A model generated the notes under the pieces. That model was given only the letters and a program-made list of their open reading frames with translations, was not told the DNA's origin and ran no database searches. Below, piece by piece: positions 39,148-47,607 of a stretch of 64,000 nucleotides of DNA. The position numbers and the translations under genes are program-made. Each line of letters opens with the position of its first letter. Positions within the stretch are counted from its first letter, which is position 1. Source of the DNA: Sulfitobacter aestuariivivens (GTDB taxonomy: Bacteria; Pseudomonadota; Alphaproteobacteria; Rhodobacterales; Rhodobacteraceae); the NCBI RefSeq assembly GCF_014763045.1, contig NZ_JACTAG010000002.1:1054001-1118000 (forward strand). Direction: 5' to 3'.

Positions 39148-39977
39148 TGCGCGCTGCCCTTCTGCAGCTGAATGTAACCGATGAACCAGCTGTAAATCTG
39201 CCTGTGGTGCGTCAGATGCTGCGCGACGCGGCAGCACAAGGGGCGAAATTTGTTCTGACGCCAGAGGTCACCAATTGCATCTCTACCAGCCGCGTGCATC
39301 AAAACGATGTGCTGCGTCTCGAGGCAGAAGACCCCACGCTTGCCGCCCTGCGCGATGAGGCGCAGGCGCTGGGCGTCTGGCTGCTGATCGGATCGCTGGC
39401 GCTCAAGACCAAGGACGCAGACGGGCGGTTTGCCAACCGGTCCTTTCTGATCGGATCGGACGGCGGCATCGTGGCGCGGTATGACAAGATCCACATGTTC
39501 GACGTCCAGATCAACGAAACCGAAACCTGGCGCGAATCCGAAGGCTACCGCCCCGGCGCGGCTGCAGTTGTGGCGCAAACGCCCTTTGCCGCTATCGGCC
39601 TGACGATCTGCTATGATCTGCGCTTTCCGATGCTCCACCAAAAGCTCGCCGAGGCCGGCGCGCAGATCCTGACCGTGCCTGCGGCGTTTTCCCCTGTCAC
39701 CGGTGCCGCGCATTGGCACAGCCTGCTGCGTGCCAGGGCGATTGAAACGGGCTGTTATGTGCTGGCGCCGGCCCAGACCGGCACGCATGCAAGTGCCCGG
39801 CACAAGACACGCGACACCTATGGTCACTCGCTGGTGGTCGACCCATGGGGGGCGGTGGTTCTGGATGCAGGCAAGGATCCCGGCATTTACATCTTCGACA
39901 TGGACATGGAAAACTGCACCGCAGCGCGGTCCAGGGTGCCCAGCCTTGCCAACCGCCGACCCTTTTCAGACCCCTGA
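39147..39977 (+). CDS. Nitrilase-family amidase, probable deaminated glutathione amidase
   Basis: 276 residues. The catalytic triad is Glu40 (TPEVTN), Lys114 (RYDKIHMFD) and Cys155 (TICYDLRFP), the complete nitrilase superfamily set. Sequence around KIHMFDVQI and ETETWRESEGYRPG matches Nit1/YbeM-type enzymes that hydrolyse deaminated glutathione, a repair reaction. The direct coupling to glutaredoxin supports that substrate, though this remains inference. MarR gene follows after 11 bases. Confidence 0.88.
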   Translation: MRAALLQLNVTDEPAVNLPVVRQMLRDAAAQGAKFVLTPEVTNCISTSRVHQNDVLRLEAEDPTLAALRDEAQALGVWLLIGSLALKTKDADGRFANRSFLIGSDGGIVARYDKIHMFDVQINETETWRESEGYRPGAAAVVAQTPFAAIGLTICYDLRFPMLHQKLAEAGAQILTVPAAFSPVTGAAHWHSLLRARAIETGCYVLAPAQTGTHASARHKTRDTYGHSLVVDPWGAVVLDAGKDPGIYIFDMDMENCTAARSRVPSLANRRPFSDP

Positions 39978-39988
39978 GGGGCGCTTGC

Positions 39989-40429
39989 ATGGCCGAAGAC
40001 CAGAACACGATTGCGATCATGTTGTTCAGCGAACTGCTGGCGGCCGATCAGGCTGTGCGCAGCAGGCTGACGCGGGTCTTGCCCAAGGGCATGGAAATCT
40101 CGCATTTCTCCGTGCTCAATTCGCTGATCTGGCACGCGGATGAACGCACGCCCGCCGAACTGGCGCAGACCCTGAACGTCACGCGCGGAGCAATGACAAA
40201 TACCCTCAGCAAGCTCGAGTGGGCAGGCTATGTTCACATTCGCCCTGATTGGGATGATGCGCGACGCAAAAAAGTGGGGATCAGCCCGGCGGGACGCCAT
40301 GCACATGTCGCCGCCGTGACGGCAATCACCCCGATGATCAACGATGTTGTGGCCAGCATCGGCGCAGACAAGGTGCGCGAAACCCTTCCGATCATCCGTG
40401 AGATCAGGTTGAAACTCGGGCTCGACTAG
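39989..40429 (+). CDS. MarR-family transcriptional regulator
   Basis: 146 residues from the ATG at 39989. The winged helix region has TPAELAQTLNVTRGAMTNTLSKLEWAGYVHI (about 53-83), with recognition helix at RGAMTNTLSKL, and a wing at RPDWDDARRKKVGIS. Ligand unknown. Last gene of the comF-grxC-amidase run; it could regulate that run or something distant. The last four bases overlap idi on the other strand. Confidence 0.9.
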   Translation: MAEDQNTIAIMLFSELLAADQAVRSRLTRVLPKGMEISHFSVLNSLIWHADERTPAELAQTLNVTRGAMTNTLSKLEWAGYVHIRPDWDDARRKKVGISPAGRHAHVAAVTAITPMINDVVASIGADKVRETLPIIREIRLKLGLD

Positions 40430-40962
40430 CTGCCAAAGATCAACCCGGTGTGTTCTTTCAGATAGATCCTAAGCCAGGGTGTAAACCGTGCCGGATCGGC
40501 TTCGATCTCAGAGCTTAGCGCGTCATGATCGATCCATCGGGTCGCCATCACTTCATCCGGGTTTGGCGCAAGGGCAAGGTCCTGCGTGCCGCGGGCCAGA
40601 AACACTTCGACGACCTCATGTTCAATCATATCGCCGCCCACATCGGCGCGGTATTCCACCTGTCCCCGGTGGTCCAGCGTCAGACCGGTGATGCCCAGCT
40701 CTTCCTCCAGCCGCCGATGGGCGCAGGCCTCCGGCGCTTCACCCCAGCCCGGATGCGTGCAGCAGGTATTCGCCCACAGACCTGGGGTATGGTATTTCGA
40801 AAGGGCGCGCTGCTGGATCAGGATCGCATCGCCCGCCACCACGAAAACCGACACCGCCAGATGCCGCAGACCGCGTTGATGCGCCGCCAGCTTTTCCACC
40901 GGTTGCAGGTCGCCATCGACCCACGCAGGGATCATGATTTGTGTTGCTGTGCTGCCGTCCAT
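40426..40962 (-). CDS. idi: Isopentenyl-diphosphate delta-isomerase, type 1
   Basis: Interconverts isopentenyl and dimethylallyl diphosphate. 178 residues from the ATG at 40962. Nudix-related fold with active-site Cys in NTCCTHP near 67 and the metal/proton Glu residues in RRLEEELGI near 86, plus HEVVEVF near 120. The frame is open for 63 more codons upstream into hemC without similarity. Only four bases separate its start from the hemC stop, so hemC-idi form one operon. Confidence 0.93.
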   Translation of the reverse strand: MDGSTATQIMIPAWVDGDLQPVEKLAAHQRGLRHLAVSVFVVAGDAILIQQRALSKYHTPGLWANTCCTHPGWGEAPEACAHRRLEEELGITGLTLDHRGQVEYRADVGGDMIEHEVVEVFLARGTQDLALAPNPDEVMATRWIDHDALSSEIEADPARFTPWLRIYLKEHTGLIFGS

Positions 40963-40966
40963 CGGT

Positions 40967-41911
40967 TCAGCGCCAGTCAAAGAAAGCAGGCCCGGCCTGC
41001 GCCAGCAGCTTGGTCGCCATTTCCTGCCCCGCCTCTGCGCCATCCTCGACAGCACAGCGCATCTGATCGTCAATCGCCTCTGACCCATCCGGGCGCAGCA
41101 CTTCCCCACGCAGATAAATCGTCTCACCCTCCAGTTCCGCAAGACCCGCAATCGGCGTCTCGCATGACCCGTCTAGCGTCGCCAGAAACGCCCGCTCTGC
41201 CGCAAGTCGCTGCCCTGTCGGCCCGTCATGGATCGCCGCCAGCATATCGGCGGTACGCCGATCATCCATCCGCCGTTCAATGCCAATGGCCCCCTGCGCC
41301 ACAGCAGGCAGCATCACCCCTGTTTCAATCGGCGTTTTCGGAACTTCATCCAGCGACAGACGGTTCAGACCCGCCATGGCCAAAAACGTCGCCTCTGCCA
41401 CGCCATTGTCCAGCTTTTGCAGTCGGGTTTGCAGATTTCCGCGAAACTCGACGACCTCCAGATCCGGGCGCCTGAGCTTCAGCTGGGCCTTGCGTCGCAA
41501 GCTCGAGGTTCCAACGACCGTACCTGCTGCCAGATCCTCCAGCCCGTTTGCACGCGGCGAGACAAACGCATCCCGCACATCTTCGCGCGGCAGATACGTA
41601 TCCAGGATCAGCCCCTCGGGCTGAAGCGTCGGCATGTCCTTCATCGAATGCACGGCAATGTCGATACGACCAGCAGTCAGGTCTTCTTCGATCTCGCGGG
41701 TAAAAAGCCCCTTGCCGCCAATTTCTTTCAAAGGCCGGTCCAACACTTTGTCGCCCGTCGTCTTGATGACCACGATGGTAAATGCCTCGAACGGCAGGTT
41801 GAACGCCTTTGCCAACCGTTCGCGCGTTTCATGCGCCTGTGCCAGCGCAAGGGGCGACCCCCGCGTCCCGATATTGAGCGGCGCGAGGGGTGTTGGAAGA
41901 TCAATGCTCAT
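40967..41911 (-). CDS. hemC: Hydroxymethylbilane synthase (porphobilinogen deaminase)
   Basis: Joins four porphobilinogens into hydroxymethylbilane. 314 residues from the ATG at 41911. Conserved parts are NIGTRGSPLALAQA near 12, GKGLFTREIEEDL, AVHSMKDMP, GTSSLRRKAQL and the dipyrromethane-binding Cys in DGSCETPIAG near 247. Upstream of idi. hemE, often near hemC, is not in this window. Confidence 0.96.
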   Translation of the reverse strand: MSIDLPTPLAPLNIGTRGSPLALAQAHETRERLAKAFNLPFEAFTIVVIKTTGDKVLDRPLKEIGGKGLFTREIEEDLTAGRIDIAVHSMKDMPTLQPEGLILDTYLPREDVRDAFVSPRANGLEDLAAGTVVGTSSLRRKAQLKLRRPDLEVVEFRGNLQTRLQKLDNGVAEATFLAMAGLNRLSLDEVPKTPIETGVMLPAVAQGAIGIERRMDDRRTADMLAAIHDGPTGQRLAAERAFLATLDGSCETPIAGLAELEGETIYLRGEVLRPDGSEAIDDQMRCAVEDGAEAGQEMATKLLAQAGPAFFDWR

Positions 41912-41984
41912 GACGTGTCGGAACCCAAAACAAATGTTCCAAGGGCGGTATCGCAAACGGCGGCAAGAGTGAAGCGCTGATGCC

Positions 41985-42752
41985 TCAGTCGGCGGGCCGC
42001 AGGCTGGCGGTCACGTAGTTCACGCTCAGATCGCGGTCCGAAAGGCCCCAAGTCCATTTGACCGGATTAAAGACAAACCCCTTGCGATCCACCGGATCCA
42101 GTCCGGCCTGCCGCAGCAGGTCAAACAATTCATCCGGCGTGATGAACTTGGACCACTCATGGGTGCCTTTGGGCAGCCAGCGCATCACATGTTCCGCGCC
42201 GATGATGGCCATCATATAGGACTTCGGATTGCGGTTGATAGTTGAGCAGATGTGCAGCCCGCCGGATTTAAGCAGATCATGGCATGCCGTCAGATAGTCG
42301 ATGGGCGAGGCCACGTGTTCAACCACCTCCATATTCAGCACAACGTCAAACTTTTCGCCATCTTCCGCCATCGCTTCTGCTGTGGTGTGGCGATAATCGA
42401 TTTCGAGGCCCGACTGTTCCGCATGGATCTGCGCCACCGGTATGTTTCGCTCTGCCGCGTCGGCGCCCACAACCTCTGCCCCAAGCCGGGCCATCGGTTC
42501 GGCCAAAAGGCCCCCGCCGCACCCGATATCGAGAATACGCAACCCTGCAAAAGGCGCAGGCACCTTGAGGTCCCGATCAAATTCCCCTGCGATCTGGGTC
42601 GTGATGTAATCCAACCGGCAGGGGTTCAGCATATGCAGTGGCTTGAACTTGCCGTTCAGGTCCCACCATTCGGCGGCCATCGCTTCGAACTTGGCGATCT
42701 CTGCCGGGTCGACAGTTGATTGTGCGGTCGCGGTGGTTGTTTCCGATTGCAT
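41985..42752 (-). CDS. ubiG: 3-demethylubiquinone-9 3-O-methyltransferase UbiG
   Basis: 255 residues from the ATG at 42752; the frame is open far upstream without similarity. Catalyses both O-methylations in ubiquinone synthesis. SAM-binding [19 protein letters not shown] is near 68 in two blocks, with [18 protein letters not shown] at the N-terminus and a [16 protein letters not shown] block near 175, all typical of UbiG. Divergent from the proline iminopeptidase gene with 48 bases between starts. Confidence 0.95.
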   Translation of the reverse strand: MQSETTTATAQSTVDPAEIAKFEAMAAEWWDLNGKFKPLHMLNPCRLDYITTQIAGEFDRDLKVPAPFAGLRILDIGCGGGLLAEPMARLGAEVVGADAAERNIPVAQIHAEQSGLEIDYRHTTAEAMAEDGEKFDVVLNMEVVEHVASPIDYLTACHDLLKSGGLHICSTINRNPKSYMMAIIGAEHVMRWLPKGTHEWSKFITPDELFDLLRQAGLDPVDRKGFVFNPVKWTWGLSDRDLSVNYVTASLRPAD

Positions 42753-42800
42753 GTCAGCACACCTATGTTTCTCTATTGTTGAAGAGTATATAGGGCGGTG

Positions 42801-43772
42801 ATGGATAAATACCCTGACCAAAAGCGCGCAGTTCAATATCTTTATCCGCCCGTAGATCCCTTTGATCAGCGGATGCTGCCGGTTGGGCAAGGGCATCAGG
42901 TCTACGTAGAGCAATGCGGCAACCCCGATGGCATCCCCGTCGTTGTGCTGCACGGCGGTCCCGGTGGCGGATGCAGCCCGTCAATGCGCCGGTATTTCGA
43001 CCCTGCTGTCTATCGGGTGATTCTGTTCGATCAGCGCGGATGTGGCCGTTCGCGGCCCCATGCGTCGGTCACCGATAACACCACCTGGCATCTGGTCGCG
43101 GATATCGAGCTGATTCGCACAACGCTGGGAATCGACCGCTGGATCGTCTTTGGTGGCTCTTGGGGGGCGACACTTTCGCTGATCTACGCCCAAACGCACC
43201 CCACCGCGGTCAGTCATCTGATCTTGCGCGGCGTATTTCTGATGACCCAAGGCGAACTTGACTGGTTCTACGGTGGTGGGGCTGGCAAGTTCTGGCCGGA
43301 AGTCTGGGCGCGGTTTACCGATCTGATCCCGCAGGATGAACACGATGATCTGATTGCCGCCTATCACCGGCGCCTCTTTTCCGGCGATCTGGCGATGGAA
43401 CAACGCTATGGCCGCGCCTGGGCGGCATGGGAAAATGCCCTGGCCTCGATCCACTCATCCGGCGGGGCAACCGAAGGGCCGGCTGATTATTCCCGTGCTT
43501 TCGCGCGGCTGGAAAACCACTATTTCACCAACGCGGGCTTTCTCGAAACCGATGGCCAGATACTCGCGAACATGAACCGCATTGCCCATATCCCGGGCGT
43601 GATCGTGCAGGGGCGCTATGACATGATCTGCCCACCCAGCAGCGCCTATGCCCTGTCGCGCAAATGGCCCAACAGCGAACTCAAGATGGTGCGTAATGCG
43701 GGCCACGCCCTGTCAGAGCCGGGGATCAGCGCCGAGCTCGTGCGTGTGATGAATGGGATCGCCGCCCTATGA
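42801..43772 (+). CDS. pip: Proline iminopeptidase
   Basis: 323 residues, alpha/beta hydrolase removing N-terminal proline from peptides. Oxyanion-region HGGPGGG near 53, nucleophile Ser near 120 in GGSWGATLS, acid around GRYDMICPP and catalytic His in [10 protein letters not shown] near 305. A GTG at 42798 directly precedes the ATG used. The stop overlaps the ATG of the solute-binding protein gene (ATGA), linking peptide cleavage with a peptide-binding-type protein. Confidence 0.93.
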   Translation: MDKYPDQKRAVQYLYPPVDPFDQRMLPVGQGHQVYVEQCGNPDGIPVVVLHGGPGGGCSPSMRRYFDPAVYRVILFDQRGCGRSRPHASVTDNTTWHLVADIELIRTTLGIDRWIVFGGSWGATLSLIYAQTHPTAVSHLILRGVFLMTQGELDWFYGGGAGKFWPEVWARFTDLIPQDEHDDLIAAYHRRLFSGDLAMEQRYGRAWAAWENALASIHSSGGATEGPADYSRAFARLENHYFTNAGFLETDGQILANMNRIAHIPGVIVQGRYDMICPPSSAYALSRKWPNSELKMVRNAGHALSEPGISAELVRVMNGIAAL

Positions 43773-44617
43773 CGCGCCGCAACCCCCTGATGGACAGACG
43801 TGCGCTGTTCGCAAGCGCAGCGGCAGCAACGCTGCTGGCGGCAACCGGCGTTTCAGCGGCAGGCTTTCCCAAATCGGGCGGTCGGTTGCGCATGGCGCTT
43901 TCCGGCGCGGACCGCAGCGACACTTGGGGCTGTGGCGACGGCCTCTTTATGCAGGTGGCCCGGCAGGGGCTGGTTTTTGACACCCTGACGGAAATCAGCG
44001 CAGACGGGACATTGCGCGGTGAATTGGCGACCAGTTGGACCCCTTCCGAAGACGCCCGCGTTTGGCATTTTGATCTGCGCCGCGATGCGACGTTCCACGA
44101 TGGCACTCTCTTTACCGCAGCCGATGTTGTGGCAAGTGCTGCAGGCTTTGCTGAGGGCAGTGTGCAGGCCATCGGTTCGCATCAGGTCATGTTCACACTG
44201 CACACGCCCGACGCCGCTCTCCCCATGCGGTTGGCGGACCCTGCCTTTTACATCTCTGCGGCGCATGCCATGGGGTCCGGTATCGGAACAGGCCTCTACC
44301 GCGTCAAACACTTCGCGCCCGGTCAGCAGGTGCTTACCAAACGGGTGGTGGATCACTACAAGGGCGAAACAGCAGGCTGGTTCGACGAGGTCGAGCTGGT
44401 GTCCATTCCGGCTGCTTCTGTCCGCGCGCAGGCCCTTGCCGAAGGTCTTATCGATGCTGCAGACCTCAAATCGGTGGAAAATACCGACGTCATACCGACG
44501 TTATACCGACACGATACCGACACCGCTTTTTCCACCGATCTGGCCTTGCCCAAGCAGGTCGGAACAGCCCGTCCTCTCGATAACCTGCGTGCCGCAGAAC
44601 GCTGGTGGTTTGCCTGA
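43769..44617 (+). CDS. Short family 5 (peptide/nickel type) solute-binding protein
   Basis: 282 residues, about half the usual length of 480-530 for this family. A Tat-like signal (LMDRRALFASAAAATLLAATG) is followed by the N-terminal lobe with VFDTLTEISADGTLRGELATSW and WHFDLRRDATFHDG, then a shortened second part with GTGLYRVKHFAPGQQV. Codons 238-252 are an 11-bp tandem repeat (see 44481). It ends smoothly at PLDNLRAAERWWFA, followed by a promoter and terminator, so it is not simply cut off. Either a naturally short class or a gene with an internal deletion. No transporter permease genes adjoin it. Confidence 0.75.
   Translation: MTRRNPLMDRRALFASAAAATLLAATGVSAAGFPKSGGRLRMALSGADRSDTWGCGDGLFMQVARQGLVFDTLTEISADGTLRGELATSWTPSEDARVWHFDLRRDATFHDGTLFTAADVVASAAGFAEGSVQAIGSHQVMFTLHTPDAALPMRLADPAFYISAAHAMGSGIGTGLYRVKHFAPGQQVLTKRVVDHYKGETAGWFDEVELVSIPAASVRAQALAEGLIDAADLKSVENTDVIPTLYRHDTDTAFSTDLALPKQVGTARPLDNLRAAERWWFA
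44481..44524 (+). repeat. 11-bp tandem repeat, four units, core ATACCGAC (inside a coding region)
   Basis: The octamer ATACCGAC occurs exactly at 44481, 44492, 44503 and 44514, a strict 11-base period, with three variable bases after each (GTC, GTT, ACG, ACC). The gene reads it as NTDVIPTLYRHDTDT. The reverse complement of the same unit is repeated four times with the same period at 58364-58407. Confidence 0.9.
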
Positions 44618-44621
44618 GGGG

Positions 44622-44650
44622 TTGCAGACTCAGGCAACGCTGCGTATATG
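44622..44650 (+). promoter_or_regulatory. Promoter for rimP-nusA-ylxR-infB
   Basis: TTGCAG at 44622-44627, 17-base spacer, TATATG at 44645-44650. It starts four bases after the solute-binding protein stop. Transcription would begin near 44657 and pass through the hairpin and T-run at 44704-44727 before reaching rimP. Confidence 0.6.
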
Positions 44651-44703
44651 CCCTTCAACAGCGGCGCGTTCGGGTCCAAACCAAACGCACCACCGACCTT
44701 ACC

Positions 44704-44727
44704 AACGGGCCGCGCGCCCGTTTTTTT
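44704..44727 (+). terminator. Intrinsic terminator in the rimP-nusA leader
   Basis: AACGGGC (44704-44710) pairs with GCCCGTT (44716-44722) over CGCGC, followed by an unbroken seven-T run (44721-44727). It is only 17 bases before the rimP start, so it lies downstream of the predicted rimP promoter. It may both end the upstream transcript and act as an attenuator for the operon. Confidence 0.8.
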
Positions 44728-44743
44728 GTGCCTTATGGAACCC

Positions 44744-45331
44744 ATGACCCACGACCTGCCCAACACCCTGATTGCCAAGGCCGCGATGGACCGTCGACTG
44801 GCCGAGATCATCACACCCGTGATCGAGGATCTCGGGTTTGAACTGGTGCGCGTGCGTCTGATGTCAGGCAAATCGACAACCTTGCAGGTCATGGCTGACA
44901 AGCCGGATGGCGGCATCGAAGTGGATGATCTTGCCATCATCAACCAATCCATCGGCGCTGTGCTGGACGTAGAAGACCCAATTCTGGACGAATACACGCT
45001 TGAGGTCTCAAGCCCCGGCATCGACCGCCCGCTCACGCGGCTCAAGGATTTCGAGATGTTCGAAGGCTACGAGGCCAAGTTGGAAACGGACGAAGCCATC
45101 GACAACCGCCGCCGCTTCAAGGGCACGCTTGCAGGGGTCGAGGGCGACGAGGTGCTGATCAACGTGACTGAAGGCACCATCGGATTGCAGTTTGACTGGC
45201 TGGCGGATGCCAAGCTGGTGCTGACGGATGATTTGATCAAGGAAATGCTGCGCCAGCGCAAAGCGTCGGGCGCAATCGACGATACCAAATTCGATGACAT
45301 TATCGAAGAAACGTCTGAGGGAGACGCTTAA
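44744..45331 (+). CDS. rimP: Ribosome maturation factor RimP
   Basis: 195 residues from the ATG at 44744, giving [18 protein letters not shown], like relatives; an ATG nine bases upstream is also in frame. Needed for 30S subunit maturation. Conserved [11 protein letters not shown] near 33, [11 protein letters not shown] near 90, and the C-terminal SH3-like barrel. First gene of rimP-nusA-ylxR-infB; nusA follows after one base. Confidence 0.93.
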   Translation: MTHDLPNTLIAKAAMDRRLAEIITPVIEDLGFELVRVRLMSGKSTTLQVMADKPDGGIEVDDLAIINQSIGAVLDVEDPILDEYTLEVSSPGIDRPLTRLKDFEMFEGYEAKLETDEAIDNRRRFKGTLAGVEGDEVLINVTEGTIGLQFDWLADAKLVLTDDLIKEMLRQRKASGAIDDTKFDDIIEETSEGDA

Positions 45332-45332
45332 G

Positions 45333-46955
45333 ATGGCCATTACATCTGCCAACCAGCTGGAACTGCTGCAAACCGCCGAAGCGGTGGCACGTGAAAAGAT
45401 GATCGACCCCGGGCTGGTCGTCGAAGCGATGGAAGAATCGCTCGCCCGTGCGGCCAAGTCCCGCTACGGCGCGGAAATGGACATTCGCGTGTCGATCGAC
45501 CGCAAGACCGGCAAGGCGACATTTACCCGCGTCCGGACCGTGGTCGAGGATGAAGAGCTTGAGAACTATCAGGCTGAATTCACCGTCGAACAGGCCAAGC
45601 AGTACATGGAAAACCCCGAAGTGGGTCAGCAGCTGGTCGAAGAGGTTCCGCCCGTCGAGATGGGTCGCATCGCCGCGCAGTCTGCCAAGCAGGTGATCCT
45701 GCAAAAGGTGCGCGAAGCCGAGCGGGATCGCCAGTTCGAGGAATTCAAGGACCGCGCCGGAACAATCATCAACGGTCAGGTCAAGCGCGAGGAGTACGGC
45801 AACGTCATCGTCGACGTGGGTGCAGGCGAAGCGATCCTGCGCCGGAACGAAAAGATCGGCCGGGAAAGCTATCGCCCCAATGACCGCATCCGGGTCTACA
45901 TCAAGGATGTGCGCCGTGAACAGCGCGGGCCGCAGATCTTCCTGTCACGCACAGCACCAGAGTTCATGGCAGAGCTTTTCAAGATGGAAGTGCCCGAGAT
46001 CTACGATGGAATAATCGAGATCAAGGCGGTTGCCCGTGACCCCGGTTCGCGTGCCAAGATTGCTGTGATCAGCTATGATGGCTCTATCGACCCTGTCGGT
46101 GCCTGCGTTGGTATGCGGGGCTCCCGTGTGCAGGCGGTTGTCAACGAGCTTCAGGGCGAAAAGATCGACATCATTCCATGGAATGAAGATCAGCCCACGT
46201 TCCTTGTGAACGCGCTTCAGCCTGCTGAGGTTAGCAAAGTGGTTCTGGACGAGGAAGCGGGCAAGATCGAAGTTGTGGTGCCTGAGGAACAGCTGAGCCT
46301 TGCGATTGGTCGTCGTGGCCAGAACGTGCGTCTGGCTTCGCAGTTGACCAATCTCGATATCGACATCATGACCGAAGAGCAGGAAAGCGCGCGCCGTCAG
46401 GCCGAGTTTGAACTGCGCACCAAGCTGTTCATGGACAACCTGGACCTGGACGAATTCTTCGCCCAGTTGTTGGTCTCCGAAGGGTTCACCAACCTTGAGG
46501 AAGTCGCCTACGTCGAATTGGACGAACTGCTGGTCATTGACGGTGTGGACGAAGATACCGCCAATGAACTGCAGGCCCGTGCCCGCGACGTGCTCGAAGC
46601 ACGCAATAAGGCGCATCTGGAAGCGGCCCGTGCGCTGGGCGTCGAAGACAGCCTTATTGATTTCGAGGGACTGACTCCCCAAATGATTGAGGCACTGGCA
46701 AAGGATGATGTGAAGACTTTGGAAGACTTCGCCACCTGTGCCGATTGGGAACTGGCCGGGGGCTGGACGACTGTAGACGGCGAGCGCGTCAAAGATGACG
46801 GCACGCTGGAGCCCTATGATGTGTCCCTCGAAGAAGCGCAGGACCTGATCATGACCGCTCGCGTGATGCTGGGCTGGGTCGATCCTGCCGATCTGGAGGC
46901 CGACGCCGAAGAAGACGGCGAAGAAGCGCTTGCAGAAGAGGAGGCCGAGGCCTGA
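45333..46955 (+). CDS. nusA: Transcription termination/antitermination factor NusA
   Basis: 540 residues from the ATG at 45333. N-terminal RNA polymerase-binding domain (about 1-125), S1 domain (about 135-200), KH domains (about 205-345, with [21 protein letters not shown] and [13 protein letters not shown]), and C-terminal acidic repeats (about 370-520). It modulates pausing and termination. The very acidic tail ends in runs of Glu and Ala. NusA could act on the terminator in its own operon leader at 44704. Confidence 0.97.
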   Translation: MAITSANQLELLQTAEAVAREKMIDPGLVVEAMEESLARAAKSRYGAEMDIRVSIDRKTGKATFTRVRTVVEDEELENYQAEFTVEQAKQYMENPEVGQQLVEEVPPVEMGRIAAQSAKQVILQKVREAERDRQFEEFKDRAGTIINGQVKREEYGNVIVDVGAGEAILRRNEKIGRESYRPNDRIRVYIKDVRREQRGPQIFLSRTAPEFMAELFKMEVPEIYDGIIEIKAVARDPGSRAKIAVISYDGSIDPVGACVGMRGSRVQAVVNELQGEKIDIIPWNEDQPTFLVNALQPAEVSKVVLDEEAGKIEVVVPEEQLSLAIGRRGQNVRLASQLTNLDIDIMTEEQESARRQAEFELRTKLFMDNLDLDEFFAQLLVSEGFTNLEEVAYVELDELLVIDGVDEDTANELQARARDVLEARNKAHLEAARALGVEDSLIDFEGLTPQMIEALAKDDVKTLEDFATCADWELAGGWTTVDGERVKDDGTLEPYDVSLEEAQDLIMTARVMLGWVDPADLEADAEEDGEEALAEEEAEA

Positions 46956-46977
46956 TTTCAGGCCTCGGAGGCACCTG

Positions 46978-47598
46978 ATGGGTCGCGGTGGCGCCTCAAA
47001 TGACCGCAGCGACGGTCCGGAACGCAAGTGCATTGCCACGGGTGACGTGCAGCCGAAGTATGGGCTGGTACGATTTGTGGCAGGGCCCGAAGGGCAGGTT
47101 GTGCCGGATATTCTGGGCAAACTGCCGGGCCGAGGGATTTATGTGGCCGCCGATCGGGGGGCGCTGGATCTAGCAGTGAAAAAGAAGCTTTTTTCCCGTG
47201 GCGCCAAACAGCCGGTCGGCGTACCGGATGGCTTGGCCGATGAGGTGGAAAAGCAGCTGTCGCGACGCGTGGTCGATCTGATCTCGCTGCAGCGCAAGTC
47301 GGGACGGGCAGTGGCTGGCTATGAGAAAGTCAAAGGCTGGCTGCAAACAGAAGAAGCCGAAGTGCTGATCCAGGCTGTGGACGGATCAGGCCGCGGAAAA
47401 AGCAAACTGAGCACGCCGCATTATGGCCACTATATCGGGTGGTTGACGGCAGATGAACTTGGGTTGGCATTCGGACGCCAAACCGTGATACATGCCGCAC
47501 TCGCCTCTGGTGGACTCACGCAACGTGTTGTAGAGGAAGCCCAAAGACTTAAGGGCGTGCGCCAAAAGGAGACGGGCAAGGGCCCGTCGAAAGGATAG
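46978..47598 (+). CDS. YlxR-family RNA-binding protein (DUF448) with L7Ae-like extension
   Basis: 206 residues. The N-terminal YlxR/DUF448 part has RKCIATGDVQPKYGLVRFV and LPGRGIYVAADRGALDLA (about 15-75). The C-terminal part (about 95-190) resembles an L7Ae-type RNA-binding fold (AGYEKVKGW, LSTPHYGHYIGWLTADELG), a fusion common in alphaproteobacteria. Conserved between nusA and infB; YlxR proteins have been linked to RNase P or nucleoid control in other bacteria. Confidence 0.88.
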   Translation: MGRGGASNDRSDGPERKCIATGDVQPKYGLVRFVAGPEGQVVPDILGKLPGRGIYVAADRGALDLAVKKKLFSRGAKQPVGVPDGLADEVEKQLSRRVVDLISLQRKSGRAVAGYEKVKGWLQTEEAEVLIQAVDGSGRGKSKLSTPHYGHYIGWLTADELGLAFGRQTVIHAALASGGLTQRVVEEAQRLKGVRQKETGKGPSKG

Positions 47599-47607
47599 AC
47601 GATCGTA

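Noticed and set aside
42753..42800. A shared promoter in the ubiG-pip gap from the AGTATATAGG sequence
   Set aside because: The TATATA is only about 10 bases from the pip start and no matching -35 could be placed for either gene.
43769..44617. Calling the short solute-binding protein a frameshifted pseudogene
   Set aside because: I could not find a continuation of the family in another frame; a promoter and terminator follow directly and the end looks natural.
45386..45397. Possible third parS (GGCACGTGAAAA) in nusA
   Set aside because: Only the CACGTGAAA half matches; the left half is wrong, so it is unlikely to bind ParB strongly.
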